From positions 496,001 to 560,000 of the forward strand of contig OZ038532.1 of assembly GCA_964036665.1 (NCBI GenBank): a DNA stretch of 64,000 nt, written 5' to 3'. Origin of the DNA: Gordius sp. MW1. Its lineage: Eukaryota > Nematomorpha > Gordioida > Gordea > Gordiidae. The translations under genes were made by a program, and so were the position numbers. A model generated the notes under the pieces. That model worked only from the letters and a program-made list of their open reading frames with translations, did no database searches and was not told the DNA's origin. Below, in pieces: positions 1 to 11,584 of the stretch. Within the stretch, counting starts at the first letter, position 1, and every line of letters starts with the position of its first letter.

Positions 1-790
1 CACGAATGGCTAGAGGCCTACCCAAGCTGTCTCACCGGGATGATGCTGGAGGACTCGGAGCTTTCGTACTCCATAGCACTCCGGCTAGGGGTCAAATTTT
101 CGAAGCCATTTACTTGCCGAAATTGCAGCATACTCGTAGACGAACAAGCCAGGCATCCCTTACACTGCCTGGCAAACAAATTCAAATATGCTAGACACAA
201 TAAGGCCAACGCCTTAATTCAAAGTGCCCTGAAGAGAGCAAAGATTCCATCCATCTTGTAGACATCGGACCCCGCCTTGGAGGGACGTATGCGTCCTGAT
301 GGATCTTCTTTAGTCCCATGGAGCAATGGTCTTCACCTTAAATGGGACTTCACATGTATTGACCTATTTGCCCCCTCTAACTGCAACAATGATTCTTTAG
401 CGGTTGCAGAGGGGCGGAAAACCAATAAATACAAAGCCCTATTATCCTCAAATATTTTTATTCCATTGGTTGCTTCGTGTTCAGACACCTTTGGCAAACA
501 GGACAGGCCTTAGCTTTTTTTAAAGAGGTTGGAAGACGTTCTCCCCCGTCTAAACATTCGGTACCCTTTTTACTAAAACAAAGGCTTGGTATTCTTATAG
601 CCAAGTACAACTTTAAATCGTTCGCGGATTCTTGGCCAATTTTGGAAGATCCCCTCGATGATGATATATCCGAATAGTGTATTATTTTATTCGGCGCATT
701 TTGCCTTTTATATTTCATGTATTTATATTATATTACTGTCAGCGGAATTTTAACAAATAAACTTTTAAAAAAAAAAAAAAAAAAAAAAAT
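1..790 (+). mobile_element. Non-LTR retrotransposon copy 1, 3' part with poly(A) tail
   Basis: This is the 3' end of a retrotransposon whose 5' part lies before the window. Translated pieces show a CCHC knuckle (C-x2-C-x9-H-x3-C, near 115-165), then a 'GRMRPDG' motif followed about a dozen residues later by 'KWDFTC' (280-355). The RPD..D arrangement resembles the restriction-like endonuclease of R2/NeSL-type elements; that clade assignment is inference. The frame is broken by stops at about 258 and 511 and a shift near 520, so this copy is dead. The 3' UTR ends with AATAAA-like sequence and about 25 A at 768-790. Sister copies at 32440, 35705, 38870 and 52200 confirm it is dispersed. Confidence 0.8.
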
Positions 791-1283
791 TCTAAGGGCA
801 AGGAAGGCATGGGTTATAGTAAGCTTCAGGGGTCAGTATTTTGTTTGGAGTGTCACCCTCAAAAATAAAATTTATACATTTCCAAGGTGAATTAAAACTA
901 TCATTACTTTATTTAATCATTAATTGTGCTATAACATATGTTGCCGCATAAATGTAATTGTGTAATGTGTCAAGCAGTAGGTAATATAATACGAAGAATT
1001 ACAATAATAATTAAGGCGATATGGTAGAATCACGTAAATGTATAAGTTAATCAGATCGAGGGGGGGGGGGAAGAAGGGAAGGATAATGTCGAAAAGATAT
1101 TACGACCGAAAAAGTTATAATAAATCCCAACGTAGCCCATTCACTATATTCACCATATAGAACTGTGAATATGTAAGTGGTGAGTCTATGCCTTGTGTAA
1201 TGAGTGACGGATGTAGCTAGAGCAGAGAAACTAAAGCGAAAGCAAAAAATAGCAACATTTCGAAAATGGGAGGCACGAATAAT
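791..1283. other. Intergenic AT-rich DNA
   Basis: No gene seen. It holds a short G-run (1061-1070) and lies downstream of the stop of the ODC-like gene, so it should contain that gene's 3' UTR. I could not point to a convincing polyadenylation signal. Confidence 0.5.
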
Positions 1284-4011
1284 TTAAAATTCGTTAGATA
1301 TGAAAAATTTGTCGCTCTTGGGTAAATCAGCCAACTCTTCGTAAGGAGATGCATTCAAGTTAAAAAGATATTTCAGGTACACTTCCAACTCCTCTGAATT
1401 ATCTTCCACCAGAAATTCCATTTCATAGCAGGAAGTTAGGGTCTCTGTTACAGGTCCTATTCCAATATGTTTTTCCAACATATGCCTATTTGATATATTG
1501 TTAAATATTAGCTAATATTATATGGATATCTTTGTTTTTCAAATTTTTTACTGTTTTGCACGTAAAACAGCTAATAAATTTGGAAAAAAAGAAGTTTAAA
1601 GTGAAAGCAGACGAAAATAAAAAGATTAAGATAATAATATAAAAAGGCCAAACTTACTTCATATCTTCACTAGCTAAGAATATGGTTTTGATGGATGAGT
1701 CATACTTAAATTTAGTGCTTTGTTCATCAGTAAAATAAAATATGAGCCAATCCCCAGCCCTTAGGGTAGAAGGTAAGTGATAATTAACCCCTATTTTATC
1801 TTCCTCAGCCCCCGTAGATCCGCATATGTCTGATACAGTCATTTCTCTGCCATCTTTGTTCTGGCCTGCCTCACAATCTGTCTCCTAGGATGCAAATTAT
1901 ATTATAAATGTGACTTAAATCAATTATTACCCAAAACAGCCCAGGACTCTAATTATAATAAATTTACAAAAGCTTATCATCACCCAACGAACCAATCAAT
2001 TATTTGCATCACTCTTGAGAGTTTGCAATATAGATTTCTTAAAAGTGTATTTATAGCTAACTATAAAGCAATTTCAATTTTGACATTAAAGAAACTTAAG
2101 ATTTTGCTATTATAAATATGACCATAAATGTTTCATTATGTTATGCTAGTTAAAGATATCCTAGCCTATATTAAATAGGTATAGCATGACAAACTCAATT
2201 TACATAATACATGTCGCTATGTTAAAGAAAAAAGTCTGGTAGTTTGTATCTATTTTATTCTTAGCTATTATATTCTACTAAATAGATTCCTTTCGAATAT
2301 TCAGAAAAACTTAGACAGAGCTAAATACTTTTCATAGTGCTTTAGTTATGTACAGAGCATAGATTGCCAGATTAATTCTAATCACATAAAAATACTATAA
2401 ATTTATAAGTAGCATTCCAACCATAATATAATCCTTTAAAGTTCTTTATAAATTTCCGCATTTGTTAAAACTTAAAATCCAACATGGTAATTAAAACTCC
2501 ATCAAAAAAACTATACATTTTTAATTTGAAGTAAAGGTTATGTCAACTGCTTCAAAGATATTTTAAATTATTTAAAGTTATGGCATTAATTTATTTAATA
2601 TTCACTAATATACCTACCATATAATCTGTGGATTGAGATAGTTTTCTAACTCTCATAGACCTTTGAGGGTTAACATTTCCAACTAAATCACTTTGAGGCA
2701 ACAAACTTTGGTATAAGAAGGCATCATATATTCCATTATTGACAAACAACAATTGTTTTTTTTGCAAATCATCTTCAGGTTTGATAACTGATATAATTGG
2801 GGTACACAATGCTGAAGCATTTGTAGATGAGAGTAAATAGGAAGTGGCAATGGCAGATACATTTTTTATAAAGGGAAATGTATTCATCATATTCTGCAAC
2901 AGCCCATTGATATTGTTGGCAAACTTAAATATATAAAAACAAATGATATAAAAACTTAAGACATTATTTAAAAAAATATGATTATAAAAGGTATTAACCT
3001 CTTCAAAATCATGGCAATTCTTGTATACTCCAAAATTTGGCATATCAAGATACATTTGAGTTATGTTAAAACCCAACTTGTCAGCCATTTTCAGCAATTC
3101 ACATATAAAATTAAACCAAAGGTTGAAAATATTTGTATTTTCCCAATCAATTTGATGAGTCGTTTTGCCATCCTCAGGAACAGAAAAACTATAAAAATAG
3201 TGTAAGCCAAAAAAGTATAACTTACCATAAACCAATAACATTCTCCTTGTATTTTGATGCTTCAACAAAAAGTTTTAACAAATTTTGAATTATTGCATCA
3301 TAATCTTCAAAGTCAAAAAAGTCAACTTTCATGACAAGTCTAGAAATTAATTTAAATCACAAAAATCTCATTTTACCTAGGATTAGGATGCACTTTCATG
3401 ATTCGTTCCAATTCTTGAATACTTGAAAAAGTAACAAGATTAATGTCATTGGTAAAAGCTAATTTAAGCTGAGCTGGAAGTTTACATTGCCCATTAAAAA
3501 GGGTATTGATGTGTGAATTTCCATTTATGGTTGTCTTTGCTGCCATGATTAGATCATTCTGTGTCATTTAAAAAATGCAAAATAAAAAAATGTTAATTTA
3601 CCAATTATATTAGTATAAAAATTTACAATCATCAGCTTACCTTTGTGCTGCATTGCATTCCAACATTCAATGATATTAAAAACTGTATAAAGTTCTCATC
3701 ATCATATTTTGATATATCTAAAAGTATCACGATAATGTTTTTATAAATTTACCATGGCACAAATTTAAGAATGGGAGTAATTCTTGCCATATTTTGATTT
3801 TATTTAAAACATCACTCAAATTCAAAAGAAAAAATGAGTCATGATAAAGCTAAAAAATAGGAATTAGATATTCGGAATTTAGTAATGACATTAGTATGAA
3901 CATAAAATCTAATAAAAAGTTTACTGAATTAGAAGATGAAATTTGACTAGCAAAGCCAAGGAGTGAATTGTCTGTGGGAATGTAATGAATGGGTAGTTGG
4001 GATTTTATCAT
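1284..4011 (-). CDS. Ornithine decarboxylase-like pseudoenzyme (antizyme-inhibitor-like)
   Basis: Nine exons read on the minus strand: 4011-3925, 3849-3753, 3717-3641, 3558-3377, 3339-3226, 3188-2999, 2923-2618, 1884-1658, 1485-1284. Every junction has GT..AG ends and matching phase, giving 493 residues against 461 in human ODC. Collinear similarity runs the whole length: 'DSFFLLNLSDVL' (ODC DAFYVADLGDIL), 'NVGMQCSTK', 'VTFSSIQELERIMKVHP', 'MADKLGFNITQMYLDM', 'LLFVNNGIYDAF', 'LPSTLRAGDWLIFY'. Catalytic positions are gone: the PLP lysine segment FYAVKCN reads FLNLCHG, the His of SFHVGSG is Ser, GGGFPG and EPGRY are lost, and WGPTCDGLD reads CGSTGAEED. The segment aligned with the antizyme-binding element is kept. 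The protein is therefore probably not a decarboxylase; an antizyme-inhibitor role in polyamine control is inferred. Start ATG at 4011 is the first in frame and fits the family N-terminus. Confidence 0.85.
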
Positions 4012-5303
4012 AATAACAATTATCTGGTGTTAAAAATAAAGTTATGCTAGGGAGGTAAATGATGATGCTCCGAATGCATAGAATATCTAGCAAAATGTCA
4101 ATAATTTGTAAATTAATTGTACCTGTTAAATTTAAAAGTTTTTGATTAACAGTATTCGGGCTCGCGTATTACTACTACCAATTAACTGCAAAATAAGCTA
4201 GAATAAACTTGTCAAAATGGTCACGTGATATGATGTAAGCTAATATTACAAATTGACACCACAGATTAAGGTAGAAAGCAAATTTGTTGAAACCAAAAAT
4301 AATATCCAAATGGGTCTCAATATTAATAAATATAATAGTAATACGTTAAATGAGAGGTTGAACTTTATTTGGACAAATATGGCCGAAATAGATCAGAGAA
4401 AAACGAAAATGATTAAGAACGTTAAAGCTATTGGAATAGATAAAGTACCAATGGAAGCGTAGACCTGATGAGGAAGTCACGAAGACATCTCTAAAATACC
4501 AAACTAACTTAATACCTTGTCATTTAATCTACCCCGCTTTCACACTCCATCACATATATTCCAATCCCCACTTATATTAATTCCACTCCCCCCCCCCCCT
4601 CCCAACCCCCCTCAATACCTAGTTACTTACATAAACATCTTCATCCTAAGTGCTAAAACGGAGATTAACACAAAGATTAAAGTTCAAACCGTCGTTTATA
4701 TTCCCGTATGCAAATAAAAAATATGTAAAAGAGGCTTTTTGTACCTGGATTAAAGTTAACATTCTCCCCCCCCTCCCGGGGATTTAAACAAATATTTACA
4801 GTTATTGTAATTCTTTAACAAACTAGGTCTAAGCGAAATAGCTGCGTAATATTTAAATATATTTACTTTTCTTAATAAATGAAATCTGTTTAAAAAAATA
4901 TGACGATAGGTACACAAGGTTAAATCATACCTTTCATTTAGATTTACAAGGAAAACCTGATAAATTTATATTCCAGTTTATATTACGTATAAAAGCCTTA
5001 TATAGATGGTAACGGAACATCCGAATAAACAATATTAATAAATTGTATTGTAAATATTAAGTAAAAATTAATAATCATTTTCAATTGTTTTTGAGGAGGA
5101 ATCTGGCTTTAGAAGATTCCAGCATCTGCTTAGACCCAGTCTGATAAAATTATCGGGCTCAGTTGACTAGCCTGATTCGATTTTTTATAAACCGTTTAAA
5201 TACAATTATAAGCAATTGCAGCCATTAATAACATTCTTAAAACCTACTTATAAATGTAAACCTAGACCTATCGCAAGCATTAAATGCTGTCGAGTTGCAA
5301 AAG
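4012..5303. other. Intergenic region upstream of the ODC-like gene
   Basis: No recognisable gene. There is one 69-codon open frame at 4253-4462 (plus) with no known motif, a C-rich run at 4590-4611, and otherwise AT-rich sequence. The promoter of the minus-strand ODC-like gene should lie just above 4011, but I see no clear core element. Confidence 0.4.
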
Positions 5304-5440
5304 CATGGGCGTAGCCAGGAGGAGACGCGGCTGCCACCCTCTAAATCCATAAATTTTATAAAATCTATTGTAAATATCCTAAAATTTCAAAATATTATTA
5401 ATTTGCCCCCCCCCCCTTTCAAATCCTGGCTACGCCCATG
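5304..5440. mobile_element. GGGCGTAGCCA-type MITE, copy 1
   Basis: Short element with ends CATGGGCGTAGCCAGG and GGCTACGCCCATG and a subterminal C-run. It is flanked by TGCAAAAG on the left and TGCAAAGG on the right, an 8-bp target duplication with one mismatch, as expected of hAT-type elements. Confidence 0.85.
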
Positions 5441-6269
5441 TGCAAAGGTAAAATAATTGTAAATAATTTTATTGACGAAATTCTAATTAGAATGGTAAAT
5501 TATTAGGGGGATAATATGGTTTTGATGATTTCTATAACAAATGCAGGACAATCACACTGTGAGACCACGTTGACATTTAGTATTTTTATATTACATTTTT
5601 AGAAAAAAGGATGACCTGTTTTCACCAGGCTTATACTTTTACATTCTCTTCTGTTACAGTTCGGTTGCAGCAGCGTTAATAGTATGTGAACATATCTATA
5701 TTTGGCTGGATAAACTCATATTAATGTTACATATCACTGTGTTTATTTTTATCACATCTAGAGCCCTGCAAAATGAATTTTTCTCGACCCGAGTCAGCCT
5801 AAGATCCTTTTAATTTTTTGGCCCGAGTTCGAGCCTCTCCCGATTTTTTTAATAAAAACCTTAAGGCAAATTTTGTACTTAAAAATTATTTTGCAATATA
5901 AAACATAAACTTGATTGTTTTTATTCGTAAGGTTAATTATTTTAGCCAAGATCTTTAAGGGTAACATCCTTAAAATTTAATAAATGTTAATTTTTTTTCA
6001 ATTTAAATAGAGGCTTGGATCAGAAAAATACAGGAAGTTGATGTCAAAATCCTGAATTTTGCCACGCAAAAATATGTATTCGCAAGGTGTTAATCAAATA
6101 ACTACATTTTTTATTTTAAAATTTCTCATACAAATTGCTATGTTTGTGCCTCAATTTTTGTTTGACCCTGTTGCCTAGGAGCACACTTTGGCTTTTGCAA
6201 AGAAGCAGAGTGTATATCGCTATAAACATTATTATTTAGTATATTGCTAATATTTTTCGAGAATGTATT
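5441..6269. other. Intergenic region
   Basis: No gene seen. Near 5755-5850 a stretch rich in CCCGAG/CTCGACCCGAG words looks like a degraded hAT subterminal region of the kind seen at 18775 and 26642. Confidence 0.3.
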
Positions 6270-6469
6270 AGTGTTGTAAAAATGGCTTGGTTTTGTTTTG
6301 TGGCCCTTTAGTTTTAGTCGACTAAGCATAAATAAACCAAAGGTTTGATCAAAAACATTTGGTCTGCTTATGCGATTAAGAATAACAGACCAAAATTCAA
6401 TTGGCCTCTTTATGTTTAGTCCAAACCAAAAATCGACCAAATAAAACCCAGCCATTTGTACAGCACTAG
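6270..6469. mobile_element. MITE with TAGTGTTGTAAAAA ends (GTCGAC-rich), copy 1
   Basis: About 200 bp with inverted ends: left TAGTGTTGTAAAAATGGCT, right AGCCATTTGTACAGCACTA. The interior has repeated GTCGAC/TTTGGTC words facing each other, so the whole single strand can fold back. Related copies are at 26394/27700 (interrupted), 28664 and, decayed, 61990. Confidence 0.75.
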
Positions 6470-6757
6470 TATGCATTAACTATATTTATAGCTATAAATA
6501 TTACATCTGGCTAGAGAGAGTTCGCTAATCTTTGCCCTCGATTCGCCCATAATTCATTTATTATGCAACCACAAAAACCAGGGGCTTCGCCCCTGGTGAG
6601 AGGGGGGAAGAAGGAGGGGGGCAGGAGGGAAGAAGAAGGAGCGTTGGAGGCTGCGCCCCCAACACCCCCTTAGGGTCCGACTTGGGGTTCGCTTTTTCGT
6701 TTTGGTACATTTGCCTATTTTGGGGTATTGTTTTTACGAAACTCATCTATACTCCGT

Positions 6758-6790
6758 ATAAACGTCGCATATTTGCTATGCGACGTTTAT
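6758..6790. repeat. Perfect 14-bp inverted repeat (hairpin)
   Basis: ATAAACGTCGCATA, loop TTTGC, then the exact reverse complement. Copy B keeps the loop TTTGC and a weaker stem at 36951-36984, so the hairpin is a family trait. Confidence 0.85.
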
Positions 6791-7539
6791 GGGCGAGAAA
6801 GGTATGGTGAGAATGCCTATGGGGGGGGGGGGGTGGAGGGGGCAATGGTAAGCAGGGAGTCAGATAATACTCGTACAACGTTATAATTGTTTTTTTAAAT
6901 ATACTATTTTCATATTAATAATTTGCCTCAATAAATATAGTATTAATAAATGTTTTATCCGTTTTTACAAAAATTTAGCTTTTTAAATATTTGTATGCAA
7001 AAAAACTAAGTTATCAATTTGCATTTTATACTTGATTTTGAGAAATAGGTTTTCTTTCATTCATTCTATTTATCAAATTTTAAATTAATCCAAATGGCGA
7101 AGGGAACGCAAATAGAGGGTATGACCTTGGAAAAGCCAATAGTCATCCTTCCAAAACGTACAACTTTCAATTTAGAGTTTTTTTGATACTGTATAAATTT
7201 AAACAATTTTGTGTAGGCGATTGACTATAGACTTTATTCAAATCATGCGCATATGTAGAGTTTAAACAAGAAAACAACAATGAAATGGTAACATTTTATC
7301 TAATCTAGCGAGTAAAAGAATTGGGCATGGTGCGATTATTAGATACGACGAGATGAAGGTGAAAATTTTGCATTGTATTTAGGATTAGGTTAGTGGTTAG
7401 CGATTTTATTAGAAAAAAGGGACGGGGCAAACCAATTTGTAAAACTATATATATAAAGAACCTTGTAAGGGGTGTGGGGTGCGGTGATACATGGGAAAAA
7501 ATTATATAAAGGCAAAAAATAGAATTAAAAATTTCCATA

Positions 7540-8000
7540 TACACTTTGGCCAGTGGGCATTTTTTCTAATGGTCAGCAAAAATAAACGTCTATACATAAG
7601 GGCCAAATATCAAAAAAAACGAAAAAATTTTCCAATCAGACTTTGGCCAGTGGTCATTTTTTCCATTAGTCAGTAGCCAGCAGACGGCCAAATAGCCTAT
7701 AATTATAATATAGAAAAAAAAATTTGATATACACTTTGGCCAGTGGTCATTTTTTCTAATGGTCAGCAGTCAGCAGGTCAAAAAGCGTTTAAATACATAA
7801 GGGCCAATTATTAAAAAAAACAAAAATTCCAAGCACACTTTGGCCAGTGGTCATTTTTTCCATTGGTCAGCAGTGAGTAGGTCAAAAAGCGTCTAAATAC
7901 ATAAGGGCCAAATATTATAAAAACGAGAAAATTTTCCAATCAAACTTTGGCCAGTGATCATTTTATCCATTGGTGAGTAGTCAGCAGACGGCCAAAAAAG
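7540..8000 (+). repeat. Tandem satellite array A (~100-bp unit)
   Basis: Five units start with GGCCAGTGG at 7548, 7645, 7738, 7842 and 7949. Each contains TGGCCAGTGGTCATTTTTTC followed by CATTGGTCAGCAG, a run of A with CGAAAA, and AATTTTCCAATCA. The same unit family forms array B at 37290. Confidence 0.9.
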
Positions 8001-8142
8001 CGCATATGTTTAATCTTATTAACAAGAACAATATATTATCAATGCAAAATTTAGGTTATACCAAAAAGAAAAAAAATTTACAAAGCAGCAAATATCCAAC
8101 TAATTATTTTGGCTTTTGTAGTAGTACGAAAAATAAAACTGA

Positions 8143-8292
8143 TTGATATTCGCGGTAGTTCTAGAAAATAAATACATTTAGCTAGAAATTAAATAATTAT
8201 TCATCTCAAACGTCAAAGAATATATTAAATTGGGAGCAATAAAACAAAGAAAATAATTAATATAATTTATTCGTATTCACAAATACGAAAAT
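8143..8292. repeat. Direct repeat, left copy (~150 bp)
   Basis: Starts GATATTCGCGGTAGTTCTAG and runs through ATTTATTCGTATTCACAAATACGAAA. A nearly identical copy is at 9429-9581. The pair flanks about 1.1 kb of non-coding DNA, like LTRs of a miniature retroelement or a large duplication made by insertion. Confidence 0.8.
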
Positions 8293-8749
8293 GGTGTCAG
8301 AAAAAGTTCCCACACCCTAAGAACAATCGTCTCGAAAGGAAAGGGAATAATTTAAGCGTATTCAGAAAATGAAGTATATTCTTGGAATTAAAATTCGTAG
8401 CATCAAAACGCATTATTTATCAACTGACGAAACAAAAGTAAAATTCCCCAGTAATCCGAAATATAAAATCAACATTTGGGAATTCTGAAAATCAAGATTC
8501 GTATTTCTGGTAAGATTGATTCACACACACTGAAATCACTCACACACTTTAAATTAAAAATATATGCTACAAAAATTTATGATTAATATTTTTCAATGGC
8601 GAGAGCAATGGCTATTTTGGTAAATGGGATGGTATTAAGATTTTGAAGGAAGGAAATGTCAGAAATTTTTTGTTTGTTAGAAAGATTTTGAAGGAAGGAA
8701 ATGACGGAAATTTTTTGTTAGAAATTGTACTACTAAACCGGGTATTCAC

Positions 8750-8825
8750 GGGGCTCTGAACTCATTGAGTCAACCTCGGGTTTATAAGTCTCTGAACTCA
8801 TTGAGTCATCCTTGGGGTTTTTAAG
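8750..8825. repeat. Two tandem AACTC..GAGT hairpins
   Basis: Two copies of CTCTGAACTCATTGAGTCA followed by a CCT-rich half, each able to fold (AACTC/GAGT core). Three copies of a close relative lie at 53250-53362. Confidence 0.75.
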
Positions 8826-8874
8826 GAACGGGACTTGTCTAAAAAATCCGTATCCTTGTTTTTGCTAAGTAGTG

Positions 8875-8960
8875 TCAATATCTAGGTCATTATCGATGTC
8901 AATATCAATGTCAATATCAAGGTCAATGTTAATGTCAAGAACAATGTCGATATCAAAAAG
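8875..8960. repeat. Short-period repeat AATGTCAATATC
   Basis: A 12-bp (two 6-bp halves) degenerate tandem repeat, GTCAATATCAATGTCAATATC-like, about seven units. Confidence 0.8.
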
Positions 8961-9428
8961 CATGAATATGGAGATTACGAAATTGCCAGAAATCCGCAAG
9001 GTTAAAATTTTTTTTTGGGAAAAGGGGAAGGTGTGGCATTAAGCCAAATTTTAGTAATTCCAAATTTTAGGGATTTTTATTACCGTGGCAATGATTTGCC
9101 CTTTTTGATTTTTAAAATTAAAATTACCCTTGGATTTTATGAATTTAGTTTGGCTGTTCAAGGCCACGCGTTTATTAATGGATTTTAGAATCACGATGAT
9201 TGTTAATTTCGATATTTGTTAATTTATTGTTATCTCCGCGGTGTATTATTATTGGTGCGCCATCTTTTACGCCTAATCTGATTACCTCACCCATGATCTC
9301 CATAACTGTGTATTTATCATTATTGTTACCACTTCGTTGTTTATTATTATTTGTGCGTTATCGTTATTTACGCCTAATCTGATTACATCAATCTGATTAC
9401 CTCATCTATGATTATTATTGTTACTACT

Positions 9429-9581
9429 TATATTCGCGGTAGTTCTAGAAAATAAATACATTTAGCTAGAAATTAAATAAATATATTATTCATCTCAAAC
9501 GTCAAAGAATATATTAAATTGGGGAGCAATAAAACAAAGAAAATAATTAATATAATTTATTCGTAATCACAAATACGAAAG
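9429..9581. repeat. Direct repeat, right copy (~150 bp)
   Basis: Second copy of the block at 8143-8292, with a few small indels (an extra ATAT run near 9480). It is followed by two ~165-bp tandem units (9587-9900) that share GTCATCATTAATT and GCAAGCATCCGTTATAAAGC. Confidence 0.8.
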
Positions 9582-10760
9582 CTTTTGGCCAGGGTCAAAT
9601 AATGTAGATCAAGGTCATCATTAATTTGCAGGAATTTTTTAGCCAGCTTCGCAAGCATCCGTTATAAAGCAACCTAAACAAATTGTCAAAAGAAATTCAC
9701 AAAACAGCAAATATAAATTTTTATTAAGCAGAATTTTGGCCTCTGGCCGGGGTCAGATAAAGTAGAAGTAAGCAACGGTCATCATTAATTCGCGGGGAAT
9801 TTTTTAGCCAATTTCGCAAGCATCCGTTATAAAGCAACAACCTAGACAAGTGGTTTAAAGAAATTTAGGTATAAAACTAATCAGTCGGGCACAACAACAA
9901 TAATAGATATTGGGCTCGGGCGAGGTCAAAAAATTAAAGCCAACCAGCGGTCAGAAGCTAGTCTATTTGCAAAAGCCAAATAAAAGTCTTTTACAGAAGC
10001 ATAAGTCCACAGCCATTAAAAATCTCCACGGCAATTATGCAAATATTACAAGTTGGACAACGAATGGACAACGAAAAGCGAGCCCATATAGCAATTAATA
10101 TTGATTTGGTTAGATGTGGGGTCTTATTCAAGGTTTGTTTTTGAATTTTTTGCATATGACTTCTTAAATAGTTATGGGGAACAAAGGCCAGCTGTCTTTA
10201 AAAAAGCATAAAACTTACCTATACTCAGTGGTAGAGATTTCATATTTTTCCTAACCCAAGGGTTAAGGAAATTTTTCATGGAAAATATTGAAAATAATGA
10301 GAAAATATGAGAATTATTTAGAGAGCTTAATCTAGGGTGAAGTAACAAAATAAGTAAATGTTGTTAACACAGAAAAAAAACTTTTAAGATCCATTTATGT
10401 TGATTTACTAGCTGACCCGTCAAACCTTGTTTATATACATTATTGCTAAAAAATATTATAAGTGTGTGGAGAGTGGTTATGATTAAATGGAGCGTTGTGA
10501 CAATGATGGCTTATAAAATGACATTACACTATTATTTATTAATTGCCATGCAATTTATGGTTATTTCATCCTTTACACTTTATTAAATTAACAAATATAT
10601 TTCAATTACATTTTTTGATAGCTATATATACATCAGATTATAGCAAATGGGAATGAGTGAAAATCAAACATTTCTTAATTATAAAATATTATAATGGCAT
10701 TAATTAAAAAGATATGTCTTATGCAATTCAAGATTTATAACCTTAAACCCAACCCGGTCC

Positions 10761-10875
10761 GTAGTCAGCATCGGAATTAGAGGGGGCAAAAATGATTTAG
10801 GAGGGGCAAAATAATATTTTGATAAAGATTTAGCCAAAATTTTAAAGAATTTTTGGGGGTTTAGAGGGCAAGACC
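10761..10875. mobile_element. GGGCGTAGCCA-type MITE, truncated copy
   Basis: Left end GTAGTCAGCATCGGAATTAGAGGGGG and the usual AGGGGCAAAAT interior; the right end is missing. Confidence 0.6.
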
Positions 10876-11230
10876 GAGTATATACATAATAATCTATTGG
10901 TCGAGTCTTAAGGTCTTTGCTATTTGAATGGGTTGCATTAAGTTATTAGGAGCACGGCGATTACAATATTAAATTCACCGCCATAAATCCTCGATTCTAG
11001 CCTGCTCGTGAAGTCCATTCCCACTGCCACGTATAGCTGTCCGTGGGAAAAGCATGATGTGCCCAAATCCAAGCCACAAACAGCCATATTGCTGATATGT
11101 TAATAAATTAATAGAGTAGTTTTTATAAATTGAATATACTTCAGTCTTTTTATATATGAAAGATTATTAAAATTGTCGTATTTGCGTGTATGATGTCATG
11201 AAGTTAGGTATGCTTGATATTTTATTAAGT

Positions 11231-11380
11231 GGGGGAAGCAACGAGGGGCGGCTGCCCCCTATAAATCCAAAAAATATTTGAAGCTTATTAAAATATTGGC
11301 TAAATTATTGTCAAAAAAAATATTACCCCTCCCTAAATAATTTTTGCCCCCCTCAAATTCCGATGCTGGCTACGCCCATG
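11231..11380. mobile_element. GGGCGTAGCCA-type MITE, copy with degraded left end
   Basis: Interior GGGGCGGCTGCCCCCTATAAATCC and right end GATGCTGGCTACGCCCATG are clear; the left terminus is eroded. Confidence 0.7.
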
Positions 11381-11584
11381 CTGTATGGTATTTTTATAAG
11401 TCGAATACTTCAGCCTATTTATATATAAAGGATTATTTTTATTGTCGCATTTTACAGTACCATGTATGAAGTTGCTTATGAATGACATATTATTAAGTGT
11501 CAAAACGTATAAAACAAAAATGCTGTACCCTCTTTTCACTTAGGGGTTTGAAAAAGAGTATAAAACCTATTCTCAGACCTACCC

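Larger units (their letters stand above)
6560..10098. mobile_element. Satellite-bearing element with inverted ends, copy A
   Basis: Compared with copy B (36835-38845), both start with a GC-rich hairpin (GGGGC-TTC-GCCCC here), a purine-rich stretch and a hairpin around TTGCTATGC..TTTATGGGC. Both carry a tandem array and end in CGAGCCCATA..GCAATTAAT. That end is the inverse complement of the left TTGCTATGCAATTTATGGGC block, so the element has about 20-bp inverted (sub)ends. No protein is encoded. Architecture (subterminal inverted repeats plus internal minisatellite) resembles non-autonomous Helentron/DINE-1 elements; this class is inference. Other insertions seem nested in it (8143-9580). Confidence 0.6.

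Noticed and set aside
1654..3567. Reading the ODC-like exons as separate short genes
   Set aside because: All nine junctions keep frame and the concatenated order follows ODC from N- to C-terminus.
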